Shown here one piece after another: positions 43,736 to 56,695 of a stretch of 64,000 nucleotides of DNA; position 1 is the stretch's first letter; the number at the start of each line of letters is the position of its first letter. Source of the DNA: Aphrocallistes beatrix (Eukaryota > Porifera > Hexactinellida > Sceptrulophora > Aphrocallistidae); NCBI GenBank assembly GCA_963281255.1, contig OY725490.1, forward strand, positions 2,790,001 through 2,854,000. The letters are read 5' to 3'. The position numbers and the translations under genes were made by a program. A model generated the notes under the pieces. That model saw only the letters and a list, made by a program, of their open reading frames with translations. It searched no databases and was not told where the DNA came from.

Positions 43736-44506
43736 CAGGGTGGCTCATAAGTTCTGTGACAAGCTTCATTGGGTATCAAATTTCTTACACTCAAACAATC
43801 TTAGCTATTATGGTCTTTAGAGATTCTAAATCGAATATTCTCAATGATTTTAGAAGACTTTTCCAGTCTATGACCTGGAACTGTGTTTTGTATGGCGATT
43901 TTTATGAAGGAAAAATGTGTCCTGGCACGCAGCGAAAATCGAGTATCAGGACCCACTGCTTTTCAAATGATCTTTCTAGAGTCTTCAAATTCTACGAAAA
44001 ATTGGCTCTCACATTTCCCTCGAACACTCTAAATTTGTAGAAATATAGGATGTTTATATCAGTACATATTGAGAACCATTTGGATCAGATTTTTGGAGAT
44101 GTGAAAAAAAGTGCAATTTTGGGTGATTTTGCAAAATATGCCTAATTTGATCTCGTGAAATAATAACTTTCTCTCGTTTCTGATGATGAATTCAATGGAT
44201 TTATGAAATATTTCCATGGTGAATGAAAGGTATCTGGTGCTAAATCGTCATAGGACATCGATGATGAAGACATTTTTTACAAAGTAGCGACCTTGATTCT
44301 CGATTTTCGCTGCGTGCCAGGACACATTTTCCCCCCATAAAACTCGCCATACAAAACACAGTTCCTGGTCTTAGACTGGAAAAGTCTTCTAAAATCATCG
44401 AGAATATTCGATTTAGAATCTTTAAAGACCATAATAGCTAAGATTGTTTGAGAATAAATAATTTTATACATAATGAAGCTTGTATCAGAACTTACGAGCC
44501 ACCCTG
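43736..44506. mobile_element. Second copy of the CAGGGTGGC palindromic MITE
   Basis: 771 bp with the same ends as 6251-7005 (CAGGGTGGCTCATAAGTTCTG and its partner), flanked by TA. The uninterrupted site can be read at 56,970-56,990 in the other orientation (GAATGTAGATAGACGATCC). Long imperfect inverted arms, no coding sequence. Confidence 0.85.
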
Positions 44507-44744
44507 TATATCTACATTCCTATCGAAACGAGGTGGATCGGTCGCTACCGCTGTAAATCTGTTCTCTCCGACTGCAAGGACAGTTATGTTCTGAGATTCA
44601 TTGAGTGAAACTATTACCTGTGAGACACTGCGGAAGGACAGCTGATAGTGAAGTTGTTTAGGGAGTGGGGAGTTCTCTTCGGTGAACTGTGCCTCATTCT
44701 GAAGATGGTGTCTGTTCTGAGTCTGCAGACACAGTTGGTACTGA

Positions 44745-44862
44745 TGTACTGATTCATTCCACCCTATTTCGCGATTATCTTCAAACACAGATCCCCTATC
44801 GTGCTCCTCTTTGGAATTCCCGCGTTATTCGCGTTGATGCACTGCGTGATTGGAGAATGATG
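44745..44862 (-). pseudogene. Older Argonaute fragment (MID/PIWI border)
   Basis: Minus strand reads ITQCINANNAGIPKRSTIGD then LCLKIIAK, a stop and GGMNQ. This matches the parent ITQCIDENNAKYAKGSTIGG and LCLKINAKQGG at roughly 80 percent by eye. It is clearly more diverged than the fragment at 43.0-43.6 kb, so it came from an older copy or a different paralogue. The 98-codon ORF between it and the MITE (ITVLAVGENRFTAVATDPP) is not recognised; it also occurs at 56,890-57,060. Confidence 0.65.
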
Positions 44863-46372
44863 TATCCTAACTAGGACAAACTTTCAAAACCCAAACGCCC
44901 CCTTTTGAGTGCTAAAACCATCACATAGAGCAACAATCTGTGAAGGTATATTTGCAAATTTCCAGCTTCCATTCATTTCCAGGACCTTTCTCGGTTAGCT
45001 TTCATGAGCAACCAAGATACTCTAGACGAATTGACACCGTATTGTCAGAATTGTGAAACGAGAGTTTCAATTAAGAGTTATGTTTTCAACTTTCAACATT
45101 ACAGAAATGACTGGATCAAAATATGATGAAAAGCGCTGAGTAATGCTCCAAAAATGAATGGAGGTTGTGTGCCCAAAACAAGGCTTTGTTCTTTTGAAAT
45201 TCTCAAAATAAACCATTTCATCGAATGTTAATCTCAAGCAGAATTACCAATTAACCTAAACTGGTGCAATTTAGTATGAGGCATTTGGTGTGTAACTATT
45301 TCGTTTCTGGTGATACTATGTCCCAATAAAGTAGAGTAGACTATATTATTAAAACATAACACCGTGACCTACGTTATAATAAGGCCTATTCACTGGACTT
45401 TGGATTTGTACCATGGATATTTCGAAGGCCATTTTGTTAATTATCCATAATCTTGAAAATTTCCTTAAATGGTAATTAGCAATGCATTTCCTCATACAAC
45501 AATAGCTACAAGCGCGCTTCGCTTGCTTGCGCTGCGCGGCTGGCGGACACTTTGTGTCCGCCGGAGGCTCCCTTCGGTCGCCTGGGGTCACATTGGTTAA
45601 TTATGAGGGAGAGAACATCTCTGAATGCGTCTGTCCTACTGTCATAATCGATATCGCACGAAAAATCACCAAATTTGTCAATTTTAAAATTTTGATGAGT
45701 AATGATGACGTCATAACAAAGTGATGAGTCATCATTTTTTGATGATAGTTGCATCATATGTGAGGCATGTTAGTATACAGATTCTATTAAAATTTCAGCC
45801 CTATATCTCTTATAATGGCTGAGTTATGCTCGAATAACTATATTGCTTAACTTTTAAAAATGTGACAATGACGTCATAATTCCATGATGAGTCGACATTT
45901 TGCTCTGAGCTCAGAACTTACTGGAGCTATAGCCAAAAGACTCCCAAATTAGCTTTCTACGCCTGGCAGTTTCTTCAATCAATTCGTAACAGATATATAT
46001 ATATATATATACACATATATACACAAACATTAGTCGAGTTTTAATAGTAAGGATATTATATTATAAAATATTCTAAATTAGTTAAATGTTTCCATTGTGC
46101 TGGCGTATATGGCTAGAGAATATTATTATTCTCATTACGTATATTTTTTCCCCCAGTCAATTGATTTTTAAAATTATTTTTTATATTTCATGAGTTTAGA
46201 TTATTAAACTTCAAAATGGTTGCGAAGAATATAATTAACAAAGCACGGAAAATTTAATAAATTTGTTTGCATTTAAAACATTTCACTTTGAAAAACAGAA
46301 AACAAATATTAACTATTATTTACACAAAAATCAAGTAATTTAGTTAAAATTATTTATAATATTTATTTACAG

Positions 46373-47619
46373 CTAACTAGAATATATTTCAAACTGTAAA
46401 GCATTAGCTGGCGCAATCACTACAAGTTTCAATTGCTGTGTCAGAGCAATACCTTTTGGACTCACTAATCCGGTAAAGTGCTGTCTATCTACTATCGTGT
46501 GGAGGAATGTTCCATTAGGAGAGAACACTTTGATGCAGTGATCGAACCAATCGCCGATAATCAGATTCTTCTCAGAATCCAGACAGAAGGAGGAGGCTCT
46601 TCTGACTTGCATTCCTACATTATGTCCATGTGTGATGAAGGAACGTAGCTCGTTTCCAGCGAAAGAGAACACGTGAACACAGGGATTGTCACCATTACTG
46701 AGGATGTATATTTCTTCTGTGGTTAGCTTCACGTCTTGAGGGTAATGCATTGACTCATGAGTAATGGAACGTTTGAAGTTGAGGGACTCGTCTAGGATTT
46801 GGATTCTGTGATTGTCAGAATCTGCGATGTAGACATCTCCGTTGTCTGAGACAGTGAGTTGTCTAGGAGCGTTGAACTTTCCATCAGTAGATCATTTACC
46901 CAATAACGCAGCCACGGGATGGATGCCTGCTTCTACAAGTATTTTGAAGTGGAACACTCCGCGTACTTCTGTGTCTGTAACGTATACGTTATTCCTATGG
47001 AATGCTATACCACATGGATATTCCATACGTTCATGCGTGAAACAATTCAGGAAATCGCCTCTCTCTGAAAATATTGAGACTCTAGCGAACCCAGTCCATC
47101 CCTCAGCGACATAAATATGGTTGTTGTGTCATCGATAGCGACTCCATGTGGCTCATAAAGCTGTCCAGGATTCTTTCCTTTCTCTCCTACTGCTACTATT
47201 CGTTCCATTTGTCCGTATTGGGGGATGATAGGGACTGCTTCTTCTAGAACATCCCCCAGAGCTAGGATCAGCTGCTCCAGCTCTCCACTCTCTCCCTGGA
47301 ACTTCAGTCGTGTCTCAGGCTGAGGTAGTCTCACCTCTGTTAGCTTAGCTTCGATGTCAGCTAGCAATTTCTCTTGCAGGTCTCGGAGTTCGTTGTCTTT
47401 AATCTTTCTCTCTACTTCCGCTTTGGTTCTTAGAAGTTCTTGCTCCTTCTGTGCGCGGTATGGTTCTCGTGCGGCCATTTCGAGGTGTCTCTCGTTTGCT
47501 TCAGCGAGGACAGTCATTCTTCGGTGGTTCACACATGCGACCACTCTGTCGAAGAAGTGGTTTATGTGCACCTCAATGGGATCCACGGGTTGTGGTGCAT
47601 CTGGATAACGAGCAGCCAT
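46373..47619 (-). pseudogene. NHL protein of a second type, disabled
   Basis: Starts MAARYPDAPQPVDPIEVHIN at 47,619. A long coiled coil follows (REPYRAQKEQELLRTKAEVE, ELRDLQEKLLADIEAKL), then a Pro-rich link and NHL blades beginning GQLYEPHGVAIDD. A frameshift near 47,115 moves the reading frame to NHIYVAEGWTGFARVSIFSE. A TGA near 46,895 interrupts LLGK-STDGKFNAPRQL. The last three blades are open (YPQDVKLTTEEIYILSNGD, VSPKGIALTQQLKLVV). The coiled coil differs from that of copies A-D, so this is a separate branch of the RING-less coiled-coil/NHL set. Two lesions argue for a pseudogene. Confidence 0.8.
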
Positions 47620-47639
47620 TTCAAAGTACAAATACAAAT

Positions 47640-48663
47640 TGTAGAAAAATTGTTCTAAGTTTAGAAGATTTGTGCTATGTTAGTGGAAACAGATACTAGT
47701 AGCTTATATAGTTACAGTGGCAGAGATTGGAATGTGAATTAATTGATGATGTTTAGTTACTTATAAAGTTTACGACTATTGGTCAATTCGGTCCATTTAT
47801 CTCAATTTCATGGTTAAAGCGGTATGCAGCGTTGAATTTTGCGGGACATGGCGGGACTCAATAGAAAAGTACTTACAAGGAATACTAAAAGCGGGCATAA
47901 TGGAACAATTTCAATTGAAAGCGAGCCACTCTAGAAAATTAGCTCAAAAGAAGAGTAATGGAAATGGGAAAGTTGGCAAGCTTGCAATCTGCTATCTTAA
48001 CTACAGAATTCCTACAACCAATCAATTCATTGAGGAGGTTTGGTTCTGTTAAATTTATGAGAGAGAAGAGAGGACACAAATCCCAGTGAGTGCCACATTC
48101 TGAATGAATGGTCAATTCCTATCAACATACTTACCAACCCTCTAGAGATCCTGGATTCTGGATAATCCAGAGAAATGACTTATGATCCAGGGATCCAGGG
48201 ATTTAATTAAAAATCCAGAGATTTTGAACTTTAACTACTAGTCTACTTGTATAATAATTTCTATTATTGTAACATAGTTTGTTAAATTTATTGAATAATT
48301 TTAGGATCCTCATTATTTAGCAAGTCTTCAGGAATTCAGAAAAATTTCCTGTTTCACGAATTTCGAAAAATGTTCTAGATTTTGTGTGATTATTTACGCG
48401 TTAGATGACATTATATATGATGTACCTTTGCCTAAATCACTTACTTGTCCATTTCGAAATCTTTAATTACAATGGCTGTTACTTTGCAAAGGATTCGTCG
48501 TAATTTAAAATTTAAAATTTAAAATTTGGTGAATTTGTGGTCGGTTCAATTTTTTACTGGTTTGACTCTCACACGAGTGTAAGAGGATTCGAAGTCACAC
48601 TTAAACAACTTGATCACTCAAGTATTTGATACCTAGTATATTGTTTTATTGGCTTATAACGTA
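47640..48663. other. Intergenic, low-complexity patches
   Basis: Contains GGATCCAGGGATCCAGGG-type repetition near 48,190 and ATTTAAAATTTAAAATTT near 48,505. An 80-codon ORF at 47,810 has no recognisable domain. The 5' end of the P element may begin in this stretch, but no terminal repeat could be paired. Confidence 0.4.
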
Positions 48664-51546
48664 ATGCCCAACAAGTGTTCTGCACCAGGATGCCGAAGCA
48701 ACTATGCAGGAGAATCTTATACTCCAATTTTCAAACTCCCGACTGTCCACCTGACTTGGTCAATCAGTGGTTGCGAGCACTCTCCAGAGAAGGTATTGAA
48801 GACCTGAAGAACATATATGTCTGTGCCGACTGTGCGAAACATTTTCTTCCCGAAGACATCGAAACCAATTTCTCAATACCTCAACTGGATGGATCCGTTT
48901 TGGAAATTCAGCGAACTATTCCCAAATTACGTAAAACGCAATCCCCAGAGTCCTCCCTAACTGTCCCAGTTACTTATCTTCATCTTCACATTCTAAACCA
49001 CAGCGATTAGACCGTTCAGCCTGGGATGATAAGCTATTCTTTATAGCTGTAGAACAGAGTTTAGGAGAATTTCGGCTTGAAGAAGAACAATATAAAGTAA
49101 CCACGCTACAAGAATTAGTGTCTAAACGAAAACCATTCGGTTTGCCTAAACAGTGGACTAGTTGGTCCATCGATGCTACAAGTCTACATTTCATCAAGCC
49201 CTGTATCATGAACAACAGTATTTTTATTGCTCGTTCGTTAACAATAACTGATACACACACACTATTGGATGTCGTGATGGTCAAAACATTTTGCTATCCT
49301 TACCTACTATCAACGACATACGGCACATTGATATTTTATTGGAAGAACTTGATCAATCAGCTACCACCGCCAAGTCTTCACAGATATCTTTCTAGAACTC
49401 GCTAATGCTTCGTTCCAACACCATGTTAATGAAGCAACCAGACACATACACGCGCTATTGAGTTGCTCATTGCTTCACCAGATAATGATTCGACTGATCA
49501 GCTACATGAATATTTAGTACGTCTTCAATTCATCCTATGTCAATTGGAAAACTCATTAATATCCAAACATACTCGTAAGTATGATATTGAAACTCTTATT
49601 GTTGCACTTAAATGTCAACTTCTATCACCAATTGGTTATAAATTTCTACAATCCCTAGACTGTCTCTCTCTTCCACATCATTCCACACTTAATCGCCTGT
49701 ACTCCAATTTTGGTTTGGATAATGAGTTTATCAACTATCTCAAACAATCTACTAAAGAATTCTACAATTGGGAACGTAATGTTATAATTCAAATGGATGA
49801 AATCCATGTTAAGTCAACTTTTACATATAAAGGTGGTCGGATATTGGGGTCTTCATTGAATCCTAATTACCCTACTAAAACAGTTTTCGCTTTCATGGTC
49901 TCTAGTTTGTCTAGAAAATGGTCAACGATTATTCGCTTACTTCCTTGTACGAACTCCTCGGCTACCGAACTCCTCCCTACAATTAAATCTGTCATTGAAG
50001 ATGTTGAGTCGTGTGGACTTTTCGTCCAAGTCCTGTGTACGGATAACTATCCAATGAATGTAAATATTTTTAAATTATTTTCGCCAACGCATACCTTGCA
50101 CCCTATTGTTCCCCATCCAAATGATGCCAACCGACCTCTGTTTTTGTTATTTGATTTCGTTCATATTATCAAGTCTGTGCGTAACAACTGGCTAAACCAG
50201 AAGGACTACAATAAAACATTTATCTATCCTAACTTTGAGGACTTTTGTATTACAAACAGTGCAATCCTTGAAGATGTTCGACTTCTATATAAAGACGACC
50301 AGCACTCGGTTGCCAAATTAACCCCAAAATTGACTTCTAAATCTTGCTGGCCCTCAACCTTTGAACGGCAAAATGTTAATTTAGCTCTAAGAATATTTGA
50401 TGATTCTACAGCTGCTGCTTTAAACCTTGTGCATCTATCACGACAAATCTCAACCAACTCTCAAACAGCAACTTTATCTCGACTATATGTAAAGTATGGA
50501 AAATTTTCAATATCAATACTCCCAATAAAGGTATTCTATTAAAGGACGATTTTTCTAAGCCGTTATCTTCCAACGATCCTAGATTCAGTTTTCTCGAACG
50601 TGTTATTAAATGGACCGAATATTGGAAGGCTCTTCCTTCAAAAAATGGAAAACTAAGCTCCCAAACATTCACAAGTTTCCGCCATTCTTGTATTGCACTA
50701 TCTTTGATTGTAAACCATCTTACCCAAAATTTCGGTTTTTCATATGTTATTTCCTCATTTTTGCAAAACGACCCCCTTGAACATCACTTTGGAATCTACA
50801 GAATGATGTCAGGTGCTCAATACCATGTAAGCTTTTGTCAGATATTGGAAACCGAACGTAGATTGAAGTTATCGAGTATTCTTAAATTATTTCAAGAAAA
50901 AGTGACAAGGATAAAACATCGTTGAAGGAATTTTTAGACACATGTTCACCCTCTTGTTACACCGAGTCTATTTCTTCTTTAAATCTTGACAGCTATATGA
51001 CAACAATCCAAGATTATTCAGAAATTGAATTACATCCGCCAATTCTTCAGGCATTATCTTTTATTAGCAGGGTATGCCGTACACGTGTATTACAAGCATT
51101 CTAGAAAGTGCACAACCTGTCTCTCCCTCCTCACAGAAATAAAAGATATGGAATTTGAGGAACCATCTGACTCGAAATATAAACTTATTCAAATTATCGA
51201 TCGAGGTTCACTCAAATGGCCTAGCAACTCTGTCATCGAAGCTATTGTCACAGTGTGGAAAGTTATTTCGTCGATCGAGAACAACCTAACCTTAATGGAT
51301 AATTTAATGACTGGACCTTCAAGGAGTATATTAGTGAGCTTGTCAACTACCATAATAGAAAACGAATATGCAGAGTTCTGGAGAGGAGTATGTAAAGATT
51401 GTGGTATACTCAGATGGAATATATTAGCCAAACTGTTAACTTCTACTTCTAACTGCATCCTTTCTAATAAAGTTAAAAACTTGAATGCCCTACAAGCAGA
51501 TAAGACAGACAATACTAGAAAGTTAAAGAAATTGAAACCTAACTAA
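48664..51546 (+). pseudogene. P-element-type transposase with THAP domain (THAP9-like), broken
   Basis: Starts at ATG 48,664 with a THAP zinc finger: MPNKCSAPGCRSNYAGESYT. A one-base loss then shifts the frame to PPDLVNQWLRALSREGIEDL and VCADCAKHFLPEDIE, giving the C2CH set. After another shift the transposase core follows: LPHHSTLNRLYSNFGLDNEF, IIQMDEIHVKSTFTYKGGRI (first Asp), FVQVLCTDNYPMN (second Asp), FDFVHIIKSVRNNW and later FLQNDPLEHHFGIYRMMSG with the acidic D-x-x-E-H-H motif. The C-terminal part reads to 51,546 after two more breaks. At least four frameshifts or stops. P elements need GTP and make 7-8-bp target duplications. No terminal repeats were found. It is a dead transposon or a decayed domesticated gene. 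Confidence 0.85.
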
Positions 51547-51899
51547 GTCTTGTCTTCATCCACCTTTCTACATAGATTACATTCCAGAATTACTACTACA
51601 TAGTATCTATTTTAGCAAATGCAATTTCACTTATTTTAAAATGCATTTATTTTATTGCTAATGATATAACTACACATTGCTTCGTCTATTTTTATTAATA
51701 TTAGCAATATTACAAATAAACTTTTCTATATTGAAATATCAATGGCCGAAAATATCCATGGTACAAATCCAAAGTCCAGTGAATAGGCCTTATTATAACG
51801 TAGGTCACGATACATGCTCGCTTGTTATCTTTCCTTTTCTCAGGAATTGTTTGATATTATGCTGCTTGAAGCATCTCGCTTTGCGCTTTTTCCTAATTA

Positions 51900-52227
51900 C
51901 AGTACATCCTCGCTAATCCGAACAACTCTGTTCCAATGTTCGAAAAAATCGTTCGGACATAGCATTCTATATATAGAATGCTATGCGTTCGGATTAGTGA
52001 ATTTGTTCCGAATAGTGAAATAACACTAATTCAATAGGGCAGTAATTATAACAAATTTGTATTGTTAGAATATTAAGGATATTATTTCACTATGATTGCT
52101 TATTTAACGAGGTTTCTCAATCTTAATGATAAATTTAACTTTATAAACGATGCGGATCATATTATATTTTGGGTGTTCGGATTAGCGAGGGTTCGAATTG
52201 GCGAGGTTCGGACTATCGAGTGTACCG
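51900..52227. mobile_element. 328-bp pogo-like MITE with CAGTACATCCTCGCTAATCC end
   Basis: Left end CAGTACATCCTCGCTAATCC, right end GTTCGGACTATCGAGTGTACCG, an imperfect inverted pair flanked by TA. Inside are more GTTCGGATTAGCGAGG motifs and a perfect palindrome around TATATATA at 51,958-51,986. The empty site is seen at about 25,735 (CCTAATTAATATAATTGTGA) in the other copy of the host block. Confidence 0.8.
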
Positions 52228-53073
52228 TAATAAAATTCTGAGGCGAAACCGTCACGAAGTCTAACATCGTTCCAAACTGCGATACCTGGATATTACATTT
52301 TTAGCCAAATCCAGTGATTTTGAGATAATTTAATAACGTGATCATTATTTATACTTGTACTTGTTCAATGTAGCATTCTATTGTAAACATTTGATATTTC
52401 TTTAGTATTCAAAATTATCTATGCATTTGATTGGGGCCTATCGATACGTGCTGGCCTGGATATTTTTAATCTTCTCGGCGGACCTGACCGAAGTTAACAA
52501 TATGCAATACTATAAAAATTTTAGGCACTATTAAGCCGAAAATGAAACGAATGTTTGCTTAAAATTGTATTTACAAAGTGAACAGTCTTGCATCTGGTTA
52601 TAATAGTTGACAAATCTTCTTTTATAACTTTAATAATTATTACATATACGTACAAATTAACTTTGTACAAACAATAAGTGTCCATTTTCCGATTTCCCGG
52701 GAAACAAATTCTCAGGAAATACAGCAACACTAGTTGTGACGACACTACTTGAAGTAGATTTAAGAACAGCTTTCAGACAAGGTATGACGAGAACGAGCAA
52801 ACAAGATTTTGGTCTAGTTGTAATCAAATTGCCTTCAGCTGCAGGTTCCAGGAGCAAAACCCTGTAACCCAATTGGGGCTCACAGCGTCCCCAGAGCCCC
52901 AGCTTGGCTTATGCCCGCTCATGAGTTGACCATAGTTCTACGCCACTAATCAGTTTTGAACTCATGTTGAGGAACTCAGTCTCTGTGCAGTAAACCAATT
53001 ATTCAATGCTTGCTAATTCTCAACTTTTCCTGTGTTTGGACCAAGGTTGAGTCAAATCAATTTGATTTGAAAA

Positions 53074-53620
53074 AAACTTCATTTTTTGATTTGATTTGAT
53101 TGAGTTGGTTAATAAGAAATGATTGAGTTGATTGATCTGAATGTTGTCATTGAATAAAATAGAATGATCTGAAATTTCATTTAAATTAATTGAATTGAAT
53201 TGAATTGAATTGAATTGAATTGAATTGAATTGATTTGATTTGAATTGAATTGAATTGATTTGAATTGAGTTGAATCGATTTGAACTGATTATAATTGATT
53301 CGAGTTATCTGAATTGATTTTTATTTGAATGACCGTATATACTCGAATAGTTGCCGGCCCTCGAACCATCCCCCTCCAAAAAGAGGGTTCTAAATTTCTT
53401 GGTTCACTCTTGCGGTTATATTTATCGAAAGCTCTCTTGCATATGTATTGTGAACATTTATTTTTCTTCAGCCCGGCAAATGCAAAATTGGGCTAAAATT
53501 TATCTACGGTATCTGAATTGAATTAAATGATCTGAATTGAATTGAATTGAATTGAATTGATTTGATTTGAATTGAATTGATTTGAATTGAATTGAGTTGA
53601 ATTGAATTGATTGATCTGGT
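53074..53620. repeat. Degenerate (GAATT)n satellite in two stretches
   Basis: Arrays of the 5-mer TTGAA/GAATT with TTGATT variants at about 53,074-53,330 and 53,508-53,618. The longest clean run has about nine units near 53,188-53,232. Between them lies a 180-bp non-repetitive segment that begins ACCGTATATACTCG and ends TACGGT, perhaps a small element inserted into the array. Confidence 0.8.
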
Positions 53621-54048
53621 GTGTTTTATGTAAATGATCAGATGCAATATTACAAAAAAATAATTCAAATCATTGAGTTTGACACAACCTTGGTTTGGAC
53701 TGATCTTTTTCTCTCTGTGTGGATACTTATATATTAAAACCCGAGGATTTCGTTTGTGTGTCTGATTTGATTGGACAGGCCACTTTATAAATTTCCGCCA
53801 TGTCGAAATAATGAAAATTCTCGATGCCTCCATATAAATATATTTATCTATCACGATGACAATTTTCATTCTTGCATCAAAATTGACCAATTTTATAGCT
53901 AAGATGTTATCTCCCATATATTAATCAATGGTGACACAGGCGTCCAAAGGGCCCGCCAGCTGCGGAGCACAAGCAAGCGAAGCGCGCTTGTAACAAGTAA
54001 AAAACACAGGATATTTTTGAAGTATGATATTCTAAAAAGATATCATAA

Positions 54049-54306
54049 ACAGCTCAGAAAAGGAAATGGAAGAAGTGCAAAACAAAGTGGACGGAGGAAG
54101 AGGAATGCACATTGATTGAATGGTTTGAAATTGCTGGTGATTCGATTAGGGAGTCAGGAAATAGCGCTGAAATCAACATGAACATCGATGGAACAACACA
54201 AATGTTTGAGAGTAGCCCATCTTTCAGGGAGATTTCAGTCACAGTAGATCACTTCCAAGTACCCCTTGAGAATGACAGTGGAGAGATCTTGCATCCCCTG
54301 CGGTGA
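54049..54306 (+). pseudogene. Myb/SANT-like ORF, copy 3
   Basis: Third copy of the ORF at 26,268, same length, with changes such as DGTTQMFESS for DGISQMFESS and KNKVDGG-type changes upstream. No start codon of its own. Confidence 0.4.
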
Positions 54307-54742
54307 AAGTGAAGCTATATTGAAGTCGAAAACGGAAATGTGAAGCTTCTCCCGAGTTTGATCACCGTCTGATTTAATCCCTCTGCAACATGAAGTACTT
54401 TATCAACAAATGGCAATTTTCTCGGAACACAGCTTAAATTATTTGAAGAGCAAAGAGCATAATTGTAAATTGAGAAGTGAAAAACTATTGAATCATTAGC
54501 AAGTGCAGATGTAGACATACCACAGGATGTTATCGTTGCTCATGGGAAAGTACTGTGAATTTAGAAAAATTACCCTGGCACAAAAGTATTTTACAAGTAC
54601 TATCTATTTCTTCTCTATTAATTAAGAGTTGAGTATTAGGTTACTCCTAATACTCAAACGAGATATGTTGAAAGTTGTTCCACCTTTTCATTCTCCAATT
54701 ACTTGTATTAGTAATCTTATCAATAAATGTTGATGATTTGTA

Positions 54743-55213
54743 CACTAAGCGGACAAAAGTATTTCAACACTTGATTCTTTCCTATTCAAATAATACTAAA
54801 ATGGGTCTATTCAAGAGGATTACTTCTAAACGGTATGGGATACAGCTAATCGGATTCCAGATTCAAATAATACGCATTCAAATTAGTCACAGGTTAATTT
54901 TTCTAATTAATCATTCATTCCTAACTTTTATAATTACCAATTAGTGCCACCTTATGCCACATACACCCATTTTGACTACTATACATGATGGCAATGAATT
55001 ACCTATGGTGGCTCAGGCTGATAAGATTGTAAATTGGGTTGAGTAATTTATTAGTTATGTTCAATTATGGCTAATTCGAATGTGATTTCGAATCTGAAAT
55101 AAGATTTTGAGTATATCTTTGAATTTGAACGTATCACCCTTCATAAAAACATCCGATTTAGTATTATTTGTATGGGGAAGAGTCAAGTATTGAAATACTT
55201 TGTCCGCTTAGAG
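54743..55213. mobile_element. 471-bp Tc1-like MITE with CACTAAGCGGACAAAAGTAT end
   Basis: Left end CACTAAGCGGACAAAAGTAT, right end ATACTTTGTCCGCTTAGAG, flanked by TA. The pattern of GGACAAAAGTATTT is typical of Tc1-family ends. The uninterrupted host sequence is visible at about 33,483-33,510. No coding sequence. Confidence 0.85.
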
Positions 55214-56547
55214 TATAATCAGATTAATGAAACAAATTGCTTATGAACCTAAATCTGTCATGGAGAAAAAATGGAATTCATCCTTACTATTAAAACCCGA
55301 TTAATGTTTGTAGTATATCTATATGTGTAATAAATTGATTGAACAAACTACCTGGCACAGAAAGCTGATTTTTTGGAGTCTTTTGGCTATGGCTCCACTG
55401 AGTTCGGACCTCAGACGAAAATATCGGCTCATCATGGAATTATGACGTCATTGTCTTGTTTTTCGACCATAGCTCAGCCATTTTGTGTGATAATTGGCTG
55501 AAATTTACTAGAATGTGTATATTAATATATCTCAATTATGATACATTTATCATAAAAAAATGATCGCTCATCACTCTGTTATGGCGTCATCATTACTCAA
55601 AAATTACAAATTTGTTTTTCTTAAGATATTGATTATAATAGTAGGAAAGACGTATTTCGAGATGTTATCTCCTTTATAATTAATCAATGTGTTTGAGGTT
55701 AGGAGCGTATCTTGGAGGGCTGTAGTACATAATATCCTGGTTCCAGCCTTAAAATTAACACAATACGTAACTGGGAATACCTTAATGTAACATGTTGTGA
55801 GATCAGTTATTGTAAAAGGCTCATGCAAACACAATATACGTAGGACTCACAACAAGTTCGGATGCAGACATCTACGTCGAGTCGTAGACGAACAATTTGA
55901 CCCGGGATAGTGACCTAATAGTCATGATCTAAATTACGTCGTAATAATAATTTCGCTCAAAAAAGCGAATGAGTTGCTGAAAACAAGTCAAATACCCTTA
56001 GCAGCCATGATTGAGAACAAAAAGGATTTTCAAATTGGAGAGAAAAAGAGAAATAAGATAGAATTGGTTTAGAAATACAGAATCTGCATTGAAAGTTTTT
56101 ATTTATATAGTTTTGCTTATTACTCTTTAGCATACTCTATATAGAGTAGGCTAGGTCTTTAGCTAACTATTCATTATTTTTCACAACTTTCTATAATTAT
56201 TAATTGCATTCCGCGTATTCTTCACACAAAATGTTCTGTTTCATCGCGTAACTTGATACCCCATGGGTGCACACATCTACTATAGCAGTACTTCTCAACA
56301 TTTTTCTCATTACGATACACAATAATTACTACTTTTTCAGGTCGTACCTACATATGTTATATTCTACAGGCTATTTTATCTTAAAATCCGATTGATAATG
56401 TAAGTACAGTTTGTCTCTCATAATTATTGAGAATCGTTCCATTGAATAATGTGCGAGTAACATCAACCTTATAGATAATAATTTAGTTGGGCACAACGAA
56501 GTTCAAAATTTAAATTTTAATAATTTATATTCAAATTTTTATTGAAC

Positions 56548-56695
56548 AACCGTCAGGGTTGCCGTGGGAATGGAATTTCAATTCCCATTCCCACAGGATT
56601 TGGGAAATCCACATATTCCCACATGTGGGAATTCCCATAGCCTTCTAGCCATTCCCATTCCCACGGCAACCTTGATAACCGTTGTTGCTGGTAAC
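56548..56695. repeat. GTGGGAAT palindromic element, second full copy
   Basis: Inverted relative to 37,685-37,830, with GTTGCCGTGGGAATGG at the left and CCATTCCCACGGCAACC at the right. Flanked by ACAACCG and CGGTTGTT. Full length about 148 bp. Confidence 0.65.

Noticed and set aside
45987-46010. Short AT dinucleotide run taken as a possible element end
   Set aside because: A plain microsatellite with no partner sequence.
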